The notes beneath the pieces are model-generated. The model made no database searches. It saw only the letters and a list, made by a program, of their open reading frames with translations, and was not told the origin of the DNA. This document shows, in pieces, positions 24,156-31,209 of a DNA stretch of 31,209 nt (positions are counted from its first letter, which is position 1; every line of letters starts with the position of its first letter). Both the position numbers and the translations under genes were made by a program. The stretch spans positions 1 through 31,209 of the forward strand of contig CAZUCA010000040.1 of assembly GCA_964619125.1 (NCBI GenBank), in the 5' to 3' direction. This DNA is from Owenweeksia sp964619125. GTDB lineage: Bacteria; Bacteroidota; Bacteroidia; Flavobacteriales; Schleiferiaceae.

Positions 24156-25396
24156 GACTTGCTGGCATAGCTGGCCTTCAGGTCTGCTATAAAGTGATCG
24201 ATCACCTTACCCTTGGTGTGAGGCATCACCACAATCTTCCACCACTTAGGATCGTCAAAGTTATCAGCCACTAAGCGGTAGCGACCCGGAATATCGTCAG
24301 GAACATATTGCGCCTTAATGGCAATAATATTCATATTGGCGTTGCGGTAATACTGCATCCCCAAATCATCAAGGGCATTGCACAGGCGATCGGTTTCATT
24401 CATCAGACTGTGAATATTCTGGCGCCAGCCGTTAGGTCCGTGGGTGGACAAGATCATCCAGATACTCACCGCCTGGGCGCCATTGCGACTGCCGCAGATG
24501 GTATAGTCGAGACCTTGGACGTATTGGGCTTCCTCGGTCGCAGAGTAATGCATCCAGTCCTTGCGAATTAGGAACATACCGGTACCGTAGGGCGCCATCA
24601 GCATTTTGTGGGCATCGAGGGTAATAGAGGTCACCTCGGAATTCTTGAAATCCAGCGGATTTTGCGGATCGGTAAAGGGATAAATAAACCCGCCGAAGGC
24701 TCCATCCACATGTACTTTATAAGGCATGTCAAATTCGCGGATCACGGCGAGATTGGCCTCCAGTTCATCCACCGAGCCAAACATGGTGGTGCTCATATTG
24801 GCGATTACCACCAGGTATTTCACTCCCTTTTCTTTTGCCTCCTTTATTTGTTGACGCAGGGTCGCGGCCGGCATTTGACGACTTTCAAAATCGACCGCTA
24901 CCGGTATAGCGGTAAGACTGAGCAGGTTGCAGGCCTTGTAAAATGAATAGTGGCTATCGCTGGAAAAAATAACACCAACTTCGCGGTTGGCAGCCCCCAT
25001 CTCTTTGCGGTAATAGTTGCGGTAAATCCAGGCGGCCTGGATATTGGCCTCGGTGCCACCGGGCGCAACATAGCCATCAATGCTTTTAGGCTCAGCTCGC
25101 AGGATCTCTTCTGACACCAGGCGCACCAGCTCAATTTCGAGCTTTTGGGTGCCCCTGAAAAGATCCTCCCCCTTGTCTTCGGTAAGGGTATGACAGCCGA
25201 TATGGTTAGGGTTGTTGATAAAGGTCTTGAGGTAGGGCGCATTCTCAAGGAAATCGGCATCCCGGTAAAACTGCTCGGTATCGAGGTATGAGCCGGGAAT
25301 GCCCAGGATATAATCAGAATCGTAATTGCGGTTTTCATCCAGCGCTTTAAACACGCGCTCCTTGATGGCCTCCTTAGATAGTTTTTTCCATTGCAT
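24152..25396 (-). CDS. PLP-dependent group II amino-acid decarboxylase
   Basis: A 414-aa fold-type I PLP enzyme. It has GYVAPGGTEANIQAAW (cofactor-phosphate part), SDSHYSFYKACNLL (His stacking on PLP), HVDGAFGGF (Asp binding the pyridine N) and the Schiff-base Lys264 in SITLDAHKMLMAPYGTG. This places it with glutamate/tyrosine/histidine/aspartate decarboxylases (MfnA/HDC-like), shorter than the plant AADC type. The substrate cannot be read from sequence. No antiporter gene, which usually accompanies acid-resistance decarboxylases, is adjacent. Biosynthesis of an amine is possible. Confidence 0.82.
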   Translation of the reverse strand: MQWKKLSKEAIKERVFKALDENRNYDSDYILGIPGSYLDTEQFYRDADFLENAPYLKTFINNPNHIGCHTLTEDKGEDLFRGTQKLEIELVRLVSEEILRAEPKSIDGYVAPGGTEANIQAAWIYRNYYRKEMGAANREVGVIFSSDSHYSFYKACNLLSLTAIPVAVDFESRQMPAATLRQQIKEAKEKGVKYLVVIANMSTTMFGSVDELEANLAVIREFDMPYKVHVDGAFGGFIYPFTDPQNPLDFKNSEVTSITLDAHKMLMAPYGTGMFLIRKDWMHYSATEEAQYVQGLDYTICGSRNGAQAVSIWMILSTHGPNGWRQNIHSLMNETDRLCNALDDLGMQYYRNANMNIIAIKAQYVPDDIPGRYRLVADNFDDPKWWKIVVMPHTKGKVIDHFIADLKASYASKS

Positions 25397-25452
25397 GGCG
25401 CAAATTTAGCGCCTCCGCAGCGATTGGCGCTATAAAAGCTATATGACTTTTG

Positions 25453-26016
25453 TCAGCTTTGACCTGCCAGGGGAAACTTTTTATCAACCAGCCAGCGTTT
25501 ACCATCATGCTTAAAGAGCACAATCTCCTCCACCATTATTTCACGCTGGTATTGGCGTTCCTTAAACTCCTGCCAGGCCTCATAAAAAGCCACTTTACGC
25601 AAATCGCGAAAGGCGAGGGTAATATGGGGATGAAAGGCCTTTTGCTTGTGATTGGCATTCATCAGCTTCAATTGGCGCTGGAAGTAAGCTTGTACATCCT
25701 TCTGCAGGTTCATCAGGGCAGGCTTCTGCTCTACCCCGATATAAATTACCCGGGGTGTAAAAGCCCCGAAACCTTTTAGTTCTATCTTAAAGGGAGAATG
25801 ACCATCGGCGAGCTGCTCCAGTACCGCTATCAATTTCTCCTTTTTAAGGTCGCGCCACTTAAAAGGCATATGCAGGGTAATATGGGGCGGAGAGTTGAGG
25901 GAGGCTTTGCTCTGGTAGCGCTCCTTAAAATACTCCTTTAACTCCTGCCCTTCCTCCAGCACCGGCGAGGGCGGAACTATTGCTACAAAATATAGAGGGT
26001 CCTCTTGCTTGGCCAT
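25453..26016 (-). CDS. 2H phosphoesterase / 2'-5' RNA ligase-like protein
   Basis: 187 aa from the ATG at 26016. A longer frame to 26061 would run into the sucC terminator hairpin and is rejected. The two HxT motifs of the 2H superfamily are present: HITLHMPF (~44) and HPHITLAF (~130), about 86 residues apart as expected. Members cleave or form 2',5' linkages or open cyclic phosphates (ThpR/LigT, CPDase). The true substrate is unknown. It lies behind sucC on the same strand but is separated from it by a strong terminator, so it is likely independently transcribed. Confidence 0.83.
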   Translation of the reverse strand: MAKQEDPLYFVAIVPPSPVLEEGQELKEYFKERYQSKASLNSPPHITLHMPFKWRDLKKEKLIAVLEQLADGHSPFKIELKGFGAFTPRVIYIGVEQKPALMNLQKDVQAYFQRQLKLMNANHKQKAFHPHITLAFRDLRKVAFYEAWQEFKERQYQREIMVEEIVLFKHDGKRWLVDKKFPLAGQS

Positions 26017-26044
26017 CCTGCAAAATTGAAATCTTTTGCGCCAT

Positions 26045-26072
26045 AAAAAAACCCCGGTCATTAACCGGGGTT
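26045..26072 (-). terminator. Rho-independent terminator of sucC
   Basis: AACCCCGGT-CATTA-ACCGGGGTT is a perfect 9-bp stem (26050-26058 and 26064-26072) with a 5-nt loop, followed on the minus strand by a run of T. It starts 25 nt past the sucC stop codon. Confidence 0.88.
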
Positions 26073-26096
26073 CGCAATATTGAAATCAGGGGCTTG

Positions 26097-27287
26097 TTAG
26101 CCTACCAGTTCTTTCACTTTGTCGGCTGCTTCCTGGAGGGCAATGGCTGAATGCACTTCCAGTCCGCTTTCGTCGATCATTTTCTTGGCTTCAACGGCGT
26201 TGGTTCCCTGCAGACGCACGATAATAGGCACGTTGATATTCTCGATGTTCTTGTAGGCATCGATAATACCCTGGGCCACGCGGTCGCAGCGTACAATACC
26301 CCCAAAGATGTTCACCAGGATAGCTTTCACCTTGTCGTCGCGCAGGATGATGCGGAAAGCAGTTTCTACCCGCTTGGCATCAGCCGTACCACCCACGTCG
26401 AGGAAGTTGGCGGGATTACCACCGGCCATTTTAATAATGTCCATAGTAGCCATGGCCAGTCCGGCACCATTTACCATACAACCTACGTTACCGTCGAGGT
26501 TTACGAAGTTGAGACCGGCATCACCAGCTTCCACATCGATGGGATCCTCTTCACGCTTGTCTCGCAGCTCGGCGTAGTCTTTATGACGGAAAAGTCCGTT
26601 GTCGTCAAGGGTTACCTTGGCATCCACCGCCAGGATCTTGTCGTCAGAAGTCTTCAGTACCGGGTTGATTTCAAAAAGGGAGGCATCGATACCGTCGTAA
26701 GCCTTGTAGAGGCTCATTACGAATTTCACCATCTCCTTAAAGGCTTTACCGCTCAGACCCAGGTTAAAGGCAATTTTACGCGCCTGGTATCCCTGCAGAC
26801 CTACCGCCGGGTCAACTTCTTCGGTAAAAATCAGGTGAGGCGTTTTTTCGGCTACCTCTTCGATGTCCATACCACCTTCGGTAGAATACATGATCATATT
26901 GCGACCGCTGGCACGGTTTAGCAGTACTGACATGTAAATCTCGCTGGTTTCGCTTTCACCGGGATAGTACACATCCTCGGCCACCAGCACCTGGTGCACC
27001 TTTTTACCTTCCTTGGAAGTTTGGGGTGTTACCAGCTGCATACCGATAATTTCGGCGGCAATATTCTTAACGTCGTCCAGTGATTTGGCCAGCTTTACAC
27101 CGCCGCCTTTACCACGGCCACCGGCGTGTATCTGGGCCTTTATCACCCACCACTCAGTACCGGTTTGCTCATTCAGTTTACGGGCTGCATCTACCGCCTC
27201 CTCTGGAGTGCTGGCCACGATACCGCGCTGAACGTTTACCCCGTAAGAGGCCAATATGTCTTTTCCCTGGAATTCGTGAAGATTCAT
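26097..27287 (-). CDS. sucC: Succinyl-CoA synthetase (ADP-forming) beta subunit
   Basis: A 396-aa TCA-cycle enzyme subunit that forms ATP (or GTP) while releasing succinate from succinyl-CoA. The ATP-grasp domain is ~1-240 (start MNLHEFQGKDILASYGV, GGRGKGGGVKLAKS). The CoA-ligase domain is ~250-396 (GCMVNGAGLAMATMDIIKMAGG, NIFGGIVRCDRVAQGII). Length and identity fit the family fully. The alpha subunit (sucD) is not beside it, so the pair is split in this genome, as in many Bacteroidota. It has its own terminator and a clear -7 element upstream. Confidence 0.97.
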   Translation of the reverse strand: MNLHEFQGKDILASYGVNVQRGIVASTPEEAVDAARKLNEQTGTEWWVIKAQIHAGGRGKGGGVKLAKSLDDVKNIAAEIIGMQLVTPQTSKEGKKVHQVLVAEDVYYPGESETSEIYMSVLLNRASGRNMIMYSTEGGMDIEEVAEKTPHLIFTEEVDPAVGLQGYQARKIAFNLGLSGKAFKEMVKFVMSLYKAYDGIDASLFEINPVLKTSDDKILAVDAKVTLDDNGLFRHKDYAELRDKREEDPIDVEAGDAGLNFVNLDGNVGCMVNGAGLAMATMDIIKMAGGNPANFLDVGGTADAKRVETAFRIILRDDKVKAILVNIFGGIVRCDRVAQGIIDAYKNIENINVPIIVRLQGTNAVEAKKMIDESGLEVHSAIALQEAADKVKELVG

Positions 27288-27384
27288 CTTTGCGTTTTAT
27301 TTTGTTGATTAAGAAGCTTTTGACCGCAAAACTTGAAATTGCGATCGCCGCCCCCTGATTTCTTCCATGTAATTTTAGCTGCGG

Positions 27385-27392
27385 CAAAAATA
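27385..27392 (-). promoter_or_regulatory. Promoter of sucC
   Basis: On the minus strand TATTTTTG is an exact match to TAnnTTTG. It is preceded by TTTT at 20-nt spacing, one mismatch from a -33 TTTG, so this is the best full promoter in the window. It predicts a leader of about 90 nt. Confidence 0.5.
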
Positions 27393-27434
27393 GCGGTCTG
27401 CGGCAATTGGCGAAAATTTTGCCGCCCTTTTATC

Positions 27435-27442
27435 TACCTTTG
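27435..27442 (+). promoter_or_regulatory. -7 element of the DUF5916 gene
   Basis: TACCTTTG is an exact match to TAnnTTTG, 33 nt before the start codon. The nearest TTTG upstream (27418-27421) is only 13 nt away. Confidence 0.42.
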
Positions 27443-27475
27443 CTTAGCCTTTTCTGCTGATTCTTTCCCAACCTT

Positions 27476-29878
27476 ATGAAGTCTCTTATTAGCATACTGT
27501 TCATTCTTGCATCTGCTATCACCATGGCCCAGCCGGTTTGTAAGAACCTTAGCGCCCAAAAAGTGAGTGGCGATATCAAAGTAGATGGTAAACTCGACGA
27601 TGCTATCTGGCAGGGTCAGGTGCCGGTAGCGGGTGGTTTCCATATGCTGCAGCCCGGTGATGGTGAGCCCATCCCCGCACGATTTAACACCCGGGTAAAA
27701 GTGCTTTACAGCGACGAAGCCATCTACGTTGGGGCCATGCTGAACGATAATGCCCCCGACAGCATTCTCACCCAACTTACCCAGCGCGATGACTACGATC
27801 AGAATAACGACTGGTTTATGTTTGCTATCAACCCCTATAACGACGGCCTTAGCGACTTTAATTTTGTAGTAACTGCCGCGGGGGTGCAAGCCGACAGCCG
27901 CACTACCGAGTTTGGGGAGGATGCCAGCTGGAATACGGTGTGGGAAAGTGCAGTGGCAATCAATGACTCGGGCTGGGTGGTAGAGCTTCGGATCCCCTAT
28001 ATGGCGCTGCGTTTTCCCGAAACCCAGAATAAGGAATGGGGCCTCAACATGCTGCGATCCATCCGCCGCAATCGCACCCTGTGGTCATGGAACTATATCG
28101 ATCGGAGCCTGGGATACCGCTGGGAATACCAGTGTGGGATGCTCACCAATATGGAGCAGATCGATCCGCCGGTGCGCCTGTCACTGATGCCCTATATCTC
28201 CACTTATGCCGATAATTATGATGGCAATACCACCTACGACTTCAATGGCGGTATGGATCTTAAATACGGTATCAATGAGAGCTTCACCCTCGATATGACC
28301 CTTATCCCCGACTTCGGGCAGGTGGCCTTTGACCAGCAGTTTGTGAACTTCTCCCCCTTTGAAAACCGCTTTGATGAGAACCGGCAGTTCTTTACCGAGG
28401 GTACCGATCTCTTTACCATTGGCGATATCTTTTACTCCCGCCGCATCGGTGGTGCACCCAAAAATATCAGTAACACCAGCCTCAATGATTCGGGAGTGGT
28501 GGATGTGCAAACTGAATACACCCGCCTGCTCAATGCCAGCAAGATTTCCGGGCGCACTGAAGGCAACCTGGGCATAGGCGTTCTCAACGCCATTACCGCT
28601 GAGAGCTATGCCAACTATACCGATGCTGACGGCGTAGAGCAACGGGAACTGCTGGAACCCCTCACCAATTACAATATGTTGGTACTCAACCAGCGCTTTA
28701 ACCGCAATAGTTCCCTCAGTTTTGTCAATACTAACGTACTGCGCTCCGGGGCTGCCTATGATGCCAATGTAGCCGGCCTCTTGGGGTCATTAAACCTCTT
28801 TGAGGGGAATTACCTGGCCGAGGCCTCCCTTAAGCGGAGTGATAAAATTTATAGCGACATCAATAGCAGCGGCTATGAAGCTACCGCCCGTTTTGGTGAT
28901 ATTAGCGGCAATTGGATATGGGCCGTGTTTGAGGATGTGAAAACCGAAACCTACGATCCCAACGACATGGGCTTTTTGGCCCGCAACAATCTATGGAAGC
29001 ACTACGGTGAAGTGGAGTATCGCATCATAAAACCCCACGGTAATTTGAACCGCAGCAGCTATAAGTTCTATGCGGTTCACCAATCGCTTTTTGAACCGCG
29101 CCGCTTTGAAACCTTTTACCTGGGCTTTGCTCCCTTCTGGCTCGATCAGGACTTTAATGCCTGGGGAAGCACCATCACCTGGAACCCGGTGGCTTCCTAT
29201 GATTACTACGAGCCACGCACGCCTGGTTACTTCTTTAAAATGGATCAAAAGTTTTCAGTCTCGGCCTTTATCAGCACCGATTACCGCACTACCCTCGCCC
29301 TGGATGCCAATTTTTACTACGAGCACTGGCAAAATTTCGGTCGTGACCAGTATAGTCTGAATCTGGCGCCCCGCCTACGCCTAGGTGATCACTTTTTTGC
29401 AGTGCCTAACATCAATCTCAGTCACAGTAGTAATGACTATGGCTACGCCTATAGCGCCGATGATCAGGTTTATTTCGGCCGCCGGGACGTGTATTCGGTA
29501 AGTAATGCCATTGATGCCCGTTTTGTGTTTGACAACACCAAAACCCTTAGCCTGGTAGCCCGCCACTTCTGGACCGGCCTTTACTACGAGGAGATGTTTG
29601 CTCTGCAGCAAAACGGTCAACTGCTTAGCAGTGACGTGGATCTGCAGGATGACCTGAACTTCAACACCCTCAATATCGATCTAAAGTTTTCGTGGTGGTT
29701 TGCCCCCGGTAGTGAAATGGTGGTGCTGTACCGCCATGTGGTGGCCGCCAATGCCAATGCCTACGAAGCCAGTTACCTGCAGAATATCGATCAGCTCTTT
29801 GCCGCCCCCACCCAAAACAACCTGAGTCTGCGACTCACCTACTTCCTCGATTACAACCGGGTGAAAAAACTATTTTAA
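27476..29878 (+). CDS. DUF5916 outer-membrane protein with CBM9-like domain
   Basis: An 800-aa protein with a signal peptide (MKSLISILFILASAITMAQ), a carbohydrate-binding-9-like beta-sandwich (~30-215: IKVDGKLDDAIWQG, YSDEAIYVGAML, WVVELRIPYMALRF) and the DUF5916 region of alternating strands to the C-terminus (FVNFSPFENRFDENRQFFTEG is a family landmark). The C-terminal part is predicted to be an outer-membrane barrel. Members are abundant in Bacteroidota and have no proven role. The CBM9-like part suggests glycan or polymer contact, which is inference. It is divergent from sucC. Confidence 0.85.
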   Translation: MKSLISILFILASAITMAQPVCKNLSAQKVSGDIKVDGKLDDAIWQGQVPVAGGFHMLQPGDGEPIPARFNTRVKVLYSDEAIYVGAMLNDNAPDSILTQLTQRDDYDQNNDWFMFAINPYNDGLSDFNFVVTAAGVQADSRTTEFGEDASWNTVWESAVAINDSGWVVELRIPYMALRFPETQNKEWGLNMLRSIRRNRTLWSWNYIDRSLGYRWEYQCGMLTNMEQIDPPVRLSLMPYISTYADNYDGNTTYDFNGGMDLKYGINESFTLDMTLIPDFGQVAFDQQFVNFSPFENRFDENRQFFTEGTDLFTIGDIFYSRRIGGAPKNISNTSLNDSGVVDVQTEYTRLLNASKISGRTEGNLGIGVLNAITAESYANYTDADGVEQRELLEPLTNYNMLVLNQRFNRNSSLSFVNTNVLRSGAAYDANVAGLLGSLNLFEGNYLAEASLKRSDKIYSDINSSGYEATARFGDISGNWIWAVFEDVKTETYDPNDMGFLARNNLWKHYGEVEYRIIKPHGNLNRSSYKFYAVHQSLFEPRRFETFYLGFAPFWLDQDFNAWGSTITWNPVASYDYYEPRTPGYFFKMDQKFSVSAFISTDYRTTLALDANFYYEHWQNFGRDQYSLNLAPRLRLGDHFFAVPNINLSHSSNDYGYAYSADDQVYFGRRDVYSVSNAIDARFVFDNTKTLSLVARHFWTGLYYEEMFALQQNGQLLSSDVDLQDDLNFNTLNIDLKFSWWFAPGSEMVVLYRHVVAANANAYEASYLQNIDQLFAAPTQNNLSLRLTYFLDYNRVKKLF

Positions 29879-29885
29879 GTTGTTG

Positions 29886-29901
29886 TAGGTTTGAGCTCAA
29901 A
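29886..29901 (+). promoter_or_regulatory. -7 element and palindrome before the LolD-like gene
   Basis: TAGGTTTG (29886-29893) is an exact match to TAnnTTTG. It overlaps the 12-bp palindrome TTTGAGCTCAAA (29890-29901). A very short leader (~10-12 nt) to the ATG at 29911 is predicted. The palindrome could be an operator or chance. Confidence 0.35.
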
Positions 29902-29910
29902 TTGTAATTC

Positions 29911-30561
29911 ATGATCGAAGCCAGCCAGATTAGCAAGTCATACGGCGACCTCCAGGTATTGAAGGGTATTAATTTTTCCGCTAAGCCCGGCGAGATCGTA
30001 TCGATTATGGGCGACTCCGGTGCCGGCAAGACCACCTTCCTGCAGCTCTTGGGCACGCTCGAAAAGCCGGACGGTGGCAGTCTGAAAATCGGGAAGGAAG
30101 ATGTTTTTAAACTTTCTGAGAAAAAGCTGGCCCGCTTCCGCAACCAAAATATTGGCTTTGTCTTTCAGTTTCACCACCTGTTGCCTGAGTTTACCGCCCT
30201 CGAAAATGTGTGCATCCCCGGCTATATCGCCAAAACACCGCGGGCGGAAGTTGAAAAACGGGCCATAGAATTACTACAGTTTCTCGGACTCAAGGAGCGC
30301 ATGGACCACAAACCCAATGCCCTTAGCGGTGGTGAACAGCAGCGCGTGGCAGTAGCCAGAGCATTGATCAACAACCCCTCGGTAGTACTGGCGGATGAGC
30401 CCACCGGCAACCTCGATTCCAAAAACGCCGAGGAACTGCACCGCCTCTTCTTCAGCCTGCGCGACCAGTTCAACAGCACCTTCATCATCATTACCCATAA
30501 CCCCGAACTGGCCACCCTTGCCGACCGGCAGTTGCATATGGTGGATGGAAATCTGCAGTAA
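29911..30561 (+). CDS. lolD: LolD-like ABC transporter ATP-binding protein
   Basis: A 216-aa ATPase of the LolD/MacB/FtsE group. It has Walker A (GDSGAGKTT, ~37-45), Q-loop (FVFQFHHLLPEFTALENV), signature LSGGEQQRVAVARAL, Walker B VVLADEPTGNLDS and H-loop (IITHNPEL). The LLPEFTALENV block is typical of LolD, which energises release of lipoproteins from the inner membrane by LolC/E. No permease gene is adjacent, which is usual for the Bacteroidota lolD. The gene before is unrelated, and an exact -7 element suggests separate transcription. Confidence 0.88.
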   Translation: MIEASQISKSYGDLQVLKGINFSAKPGEIVSIMGDSGAGKTTFLQLLGTLEKPDGGSLKIGKEDVFKLSEKKLARFRNQNIGFVFQFHHLLPEFTALENVCIPGYIAKTPRAEVEKRAIELLQFLGLKERMDHKPNALSGGEQQRVAVARALINNPSVVLADEPTGNLDSKNAEELHRLFFSLRDQFNSTFIIITHNPELATLADRQLHMVDGNLQ

Positions 30562-30598
30562 TACTGAGTAGGGTGTAGCTAGTATTGAGTAGGGAGTA
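30559..30598. repeat. Direct repeat pair of 19 nt (AGTAGGG type)
   Basis: TAATACTGAGTAGGGTGTA (30559-30577) and TAGTATTGAGTAGGGAGTA (30580-30598) agree at 16 of 19 positions. The first copy starts at the lolD stop codon. The inner word AGTAGGG recurs in inverted form as CCCTACT at 30702-30708. Confidence 0.65.
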
Positions 30599-30601
30599 CA
30601 C

Positions 30602-30629
30602 AGAATTAGGTATCAAGAATTAGGTATCA
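30602..30629. repeat. Perfect tandem repeat of a 14-mer
   Basis: AGAATTAGGTATCA occurs twice with no gap (30602-30615 and 30616-30629). Parts recur inverted at 30672-30686 (CCTAAT and CTTGATAC against ATTAGG and GTATCAAG), so 30567-30708 could fold as a long imperfect hairpin. Confidence 0.75.
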
Positions 30630-30722
30630 GGCTTCAGGTATTACGACTTAGACCTGGCCAAATTACTTTTGCCTAATACTTGATACTCTGTAGTCACCTC
30701 GCCCTACTTTCCATTGCTTTAA

Positions 30723-30851
30723 GTAACCCATCATTATTCCAGCCGGCAATACATACTTCCGCAAGGTCGCTTCCGCAGGATTCATACTGTGGCGGTTTTG
30801 GTGTGCGTATTTGCGAAGCCGTGGGTTGTAGTGATGATGACGGGAGGACAT
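30723..30851 (-). pseudogene. Truncated DUF559 (Vsr-like nuclease) fragment
   Basis: The minus frame from 30851 reads SSRHHHYNPRLRKYAHQN, then MNPAEATLRKYVLPAG and MMGY. This matches, from memory, the N-terminal block of DUF559 proteins (NPKL-x3-A-x2-N-R-x4-AE-x2-LW-x3-L-x6-GY-x-FRRQ). After Tyr43 the expected FRRQRP and the catalytic Vsr/MutH-like core are absent; the frame continues as unrelated repeat sequence and stops at 30663. The usual aromatic in the AExxLW motif is Arg here. The fragment is therefore a broken copy. Intact DUF559 genes in Bacteroidota often sit alone in intergenic repeats, which fits its setting. Confidence 0.6.
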
Positions 30852-30868
30852 GTCTTAAAGTTAAGGAA

Positions 30869-30989
30869 TTTGGCCCCACCCCCGCCTTTCAGGCACCCCC
30901 GCCAGCGGGGACTCTTTTTCTCGCTCAGTTCAGCCTAAACGGTCCCCCGCGGCGGGGGTGGCGCGGCATGCGCCGGGGGTGGGGCCAAA
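30869..30989. repeat. GC-rich nested hairpin element with 15-bp inverted ends
   Basis: TTTGGCCCCACCCCC (30869-30883) and its exact complement GGGGGTGGGGCCAAA (30975-30989) bound a 121-bp element. Inside are several smaller palindromes: CCCCGC-CA-GCGGGG, CCCCCGC-G-GCGGGGG and GGCGC-GGCAT-GCGCC. Its G+C is far above that of the neighbours and it has no plausible coding frame. It abuts the DUF559 fragment on the upstream side. It may be a mobile repeat unit or a structured RNA/terminator. Confidence 0.65.
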
Positions 30990-31077
30990 GCTAATTTCGC
31001 AACGATAATACTCTCCTCCAAATAGCACTGATTACTCTGGTCTCAGATCTGACTACTAGCATCTCACTACTAACCCC

Positions 31078-31085
31078 TATTTTTG
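31078..31085 (+). promoter_or_regulatory. -7 element of the 3'-terminal gene
   Basis: TATTTTTG is an exact match to TAnnTTTG, 20 nt before the ATG at 31106. It shares TATTTTTGC with the sucC promoter. Confidence 0.42.
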
Positions 31086-31105
31086 CGGCAAATTATTCGC
31101 AGCCC

Positions 31106-31209
31106 ATGATCACTAGCAAGATTAAAGACCTGATCGAAAAGGAAATCACCGCCATTCGCAATATTCCGGTAGACGGTATTGTAGAAGGCGCCATTGCCCT
31201 GATCTACGA
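31106..31209 (+). CDS. Probable KpsF/GutQ sugar-phosphate isomerase, N-terminal part
   Basis: The frame is open from the ATG at 31106 to the window end (34 codons): it begins MITSKIKDLIEKEITAIRNI and continues with VEGAIALIY. This helical opening resembles Bacteroidota SIS-domain proteins of the KpsF/GutQ (D-arabinose-5-phosphate isomerase) family, which supply Kdo for lipopolysaccharide. Only the pre-SIS helix is present, so the call rests on recognition of that start and not on catalytic residues. The gene is cut off by the window edge. Confidence 0.55.
   Translation, partial: MITSKIKDLIEKEITAIRNIPVDGIVEGAIALIY

Larger units (their letters stand above)
30562..31105. other. Repeat-rich intergenic region
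   Basis: This 544-bp gap has no functional gene. From left to right it holds the 19-nt direct repeats, the tandem 14-mer, inverted copies of both, the DUF559 fragment, the GC-rich element with inverted ends, and about 100 bp leading to the promoter of the next gene. No transposase, target-site duplication or att-like site could be confirmed by eye. Confidence 0.6.

Noticed and set aside
24193..24206. GTGATCGATCAC palindrome resembling an Fnr site
   Set aside because: The spacing between TGAT and ATCA half-sites is wrong (2 nt) and it lies inside the decarboxylase gene.
26017..26061. 15-residue N-terminal extension of the 2H phosphoesterase
   Set aside because: It would begin inside the sucC terminator hairpin, and the family start fits the ATG at 26016.
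30680..30994. Plus-strand open frame of 104 codons across the repeat zone
   Set aside because: It is antisense to the DUF559 fragment and runs through the GC-rich hairpins, with a low-complexity Pro/Gly/Arg tail; not protein-like.
30562..31105. Insertion sequence or CRISPR array
   Set aside because: No transposase, no regular spacer-repeat pattern; repeats are too few and irregular.

Overview
The window looks like a chromosomal segment of a free-living member of the Bacteroidota, probably from the Flavobacteriia/Cytophagia side with about 50% GC. The evidence is a TonB-dependent receptor of the OMP_b-brl_3 type, a DUF5916 outer-membrane protein, a cargo protein with a type IX secretion C-terminal domain, DUF2141, and several upstream sequences matching the Bacteroidota -7 promoter element TAnnTTTG. 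No tRNA, rRNA, CRISPR array, transposase or phage gene was seen. The genus cannot be told from this alone.

Layout. 1-2660: a solitary quinol-dependent nitric oxide reductase with its own Fnr-type operator and terminator. 2681-7741: a secreted protein of unknown function, a TonB-dependent receptor, an unrecognised membrane-anchored protein and a DUF1579-like secreted protein. 7756-10803: a GlxA-type AraC regulator divergent from three VOC (glyoxalase-fold) genes and one SRPBCC gene. 10857-17489: phosphoenolpyruvate synthase, a short-chain dehydrogenase and a SERCA-like Ca2+ P-type ATPase in one direction, with an Hsp20 chaperone facing them. 17566-22006: metallophosphoesterase, CAAX-type protease, CDF metal exporter, T9SS cargo, thioredoxin, PLDc_N membrane protein and MgtC. 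22138-24155: a tight three-gene unit of a DUF2141 protein, an alkaline-phosphatase-superfamily lipoprotein and an outer-membrane-like protein. 24152-27287: PLP decarboxylase, 2H phosphoesterase and sucC on the minus strand. 27476-31209: DUF5916 protein, a LolD-like ATPase, a repeat-rich gap holding a dead DUF559 fragment, and the start of a probable KpsF/GutQ sugar-phosphate isomerase.

The most interesting signal is regulatory. The palindrome TGAT-N4-ATCA, the core of Fnr/Dnr-type sites, occurs in three intergenic regions: before the NO reductase, before PEP synthase, and between Hsp20 and the phosphoesterase. At the NO reductase and Hsp20 promoters it lies 28.5-29.5 nt upstream of a -7-like element, which places it near -41.5, the usual class II activator position. 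NO detoxification, PEP resynthesis, a dehydrogenase, a Ca2+ pump and a small heat-shock protein therefore look like one low-oxygen/NO survival regulon. Its gene content resembles the mycobacterial DosR dormancy set (HspX, the P-type ATPase CtpF), but it appears to be run by a Crp/Fnr protein encoded outside the window.

A second point of interest is the gap at 30562-31105. It holds direct and inverted short repeats, a truncated DUF559 (Vsr-like nuclease) reading frame, and a 120-bp GC-rich nested hairpin bounded by a 15-bp perfect inverted repeat. Together these look like the remains of a small non-transposase mobile or repeat element.
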